NCBI GenBank assembly: GCA_003427395.1
Contig: BFEA01000607.1
Location: 623,607-651,224, forward strand
DNA from: Chara braunii
Taxonomy: Eukaryota; Streptophyta; Charophyceae; Charales; Characeae
Length of the DNA: 27,618 nt
Direction of reading: 5' to 3'
The notes beneath the pieces are model-generated. The model was not told the origin of the DNA and did not search any database. It saw only the letters and a list, made by a program, of their open reading frames with translations. Position 1 is the first letter of the stretch, and each line of letters begins with the position of its first letter. This document shows positions 26,507 through 27,618 of this stretch, piece by piece. Position numbers and translations under genes: made by a program.

Positions 26507-27618
26507 TGTAGTTGATCAATGGCCATTCTCAACCTGCTCCCACCTGCCCCTCCCTCTCATCCGACAGCGTCGAGGTCTTCATGGCTCCCGAGCCTGACAC
26601 GTGAAGCCCTTGCAACTGCGCATCTACTCTCTTTCGGGCATGCGAAGCCGCCGCGTCCACTGCGCGCCGGACAATTCTCCTTTCCTGAAACAGCTGCCGG
26701 CTTCTGCTGATCTTAGATCCTGACTTCATCACTCCTCTCTCTTCATCATCCATCGGCTTTTGCTCCTCTCTTCCTCTCTCCCTCTCTCCCTATCTTCATC
26801 ATCGGCATTGCTGCTACGGCCTTCTACTCTCCTCTCTCCTCTCTCCTTCAGGCATGTGAAGCCGCGTCTAGCTCAACACCTGCATCCAAAATTGGCCGCT
26901 CTCATCCACACCTCCAGAGTGCTTCATCAGCGATCCGATCGGGGTATATGGCGGCAGGCGGGTCGATTCGAACCTGCGTGGTCGAGGGATGAATAGCCCC
27001 TCCCTTTTTTTCTTTTTTTTTTCCCTTTCCTCTTGATTGCTTTGCACGCACAGTAATAAATTGAAAAAAAAAAAGAAAAAAAAACGTAATAAATTGGAAT
27101 TTATAGAAATACTTCAATCAACAAAACATTCACATCAAGCTGAATCGTCCCCTCTTGATTGCTCTGCACGCATACGGACTGTCACAGCGTCCACTTCACC
27201 GTTTGGTCAGAAGGGGGGAGGATCTCTCTCTCACTCCTCTCCTTCTCTATTGCCCTGTTGTCATCACCTTTCCGCCCCTCATGTTTGCGAGCTTATGCGA
27301 GCTTACGAAGGGCATGCTCACACTACAGTAGCGCTTTCCAGAATGCATCTGACTGGATATTACGGCCCGAGCTGGATGAATGTGATCGCAATCACGTCCA
27401 GAGCGTTGTGGAAAAAAGTCCTAGTGTTAGTATGGCTTAAGGTAGCGCGCTTGATTCAACTTCGACTGTCTTCCGGGACCGCCGCTTGAATCCGCTCTAT
27501 CCCCGCTCCCCCTCCCCCTCCCCCTCCCCCCGGGCCACCTCAGATCCTCTGCCACACGCGTCCACCTACTCCAGATTTCTTCTCCCCGCGCCCCTTCTTC
27601 CGCCCCCGATCCCCCACG
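26507..27618. other. CT-rich non-coding sequence with short duplications
   Basis: Pyrimidine-rich runs occur at about 26755-26860. CCTCTTGATTGCTTTGCACGC (near 27030) recurs as CCTCTTGATTGCTCTGCACGC (near 27151), and TAATAAATTG flanks an A-rich tract (about 27053-27100). At 27501-27531 there is a CCCCCT repeat, G-rich on the minus strand. Short open frames here are not supported as genes. Confidence 0.45.

Noticed and set aside
26940-26985. Minus-strand GGTTCGAATCGACC as a tRNA T arm
   Set aside because: It is a single B-box-like match without an A box or acceptor pairing.

Overview
This is a repeat-dense stretch of a eukaryotic nuclear genome. It most resembles a streptophyte (a land plant or charophyte alga). 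The evidence is an L1-type LINE with a zinc-binding reverse-transcriptase tail, a Ty3-type gag behind a plant-style initiator-tRNA-Met primer-binding site, many tRNA-headed SINEs with poly-A tails, and many small inverted-repeat (MITE-like) elements. The lineage call is an inference. I see no convincing intact host gene, no rRNA or functional tRNA gene, and no prokaryotic or phage content.

Layout. 1-480: AT-rich sequence with eight isolated Ns, running into a short SINE-like copy whose poly-A ends at 522. 525-700: a dense cluster of inverted repeats. About 703-7620 (minus): one nearly full-length but heavily mutated LINE, with a gag-like ORF1 (7584 to about 6480), a 334-codon ORF (6406-5402), then ORF2 with endonuclease, reverse transcriptase and zinc finger, and an AATAAA/A-rich 3' end near 703-727. 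7620-10630: LINE 5' flank and unassigned sequence. 10632-11667: a GT microsatellite, a 719-base N gap, a GA microsatellite, and a triple copy of an 18-20 bp inverted motif. 12218-13260: two copies of a ~520 bp palindromic element, one inserted in the other. 13368-17747: two more copies in opposite orientation flanking 3.35 kb that contains a decayed Ty3-type gag (16196-14720, minus) and its primer-binding site. 17750-18960: two unassigned small ORFs. 18954-19428: a 114-bp tandem repeat interrupted by a complete Nextera mate-pair junction adapter, which is an assembly artefact. 19437-27618: a mosaic of SINEs, tRNA-like heads, MITEs, poly-A/T tracts and short tandem repeats.

The parts do not form a working gene system. 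The autonomous element relics (LINE, Ty3 gag) are disabled by stops and frameshifts, and the rest are nonautonomous repeats. The most informative structures are two nested insertions that can be read directly: the ~520 bp element inside its own relative at 12712, and a 172-bp MITE inside another MITE at 22022, where a sibling copy shows the empty site. The 38-bp sequencing adapter at 19180-19217 means that continuity across that point should not be trusted. I did not find evidence for a new enzymatic or defence system.
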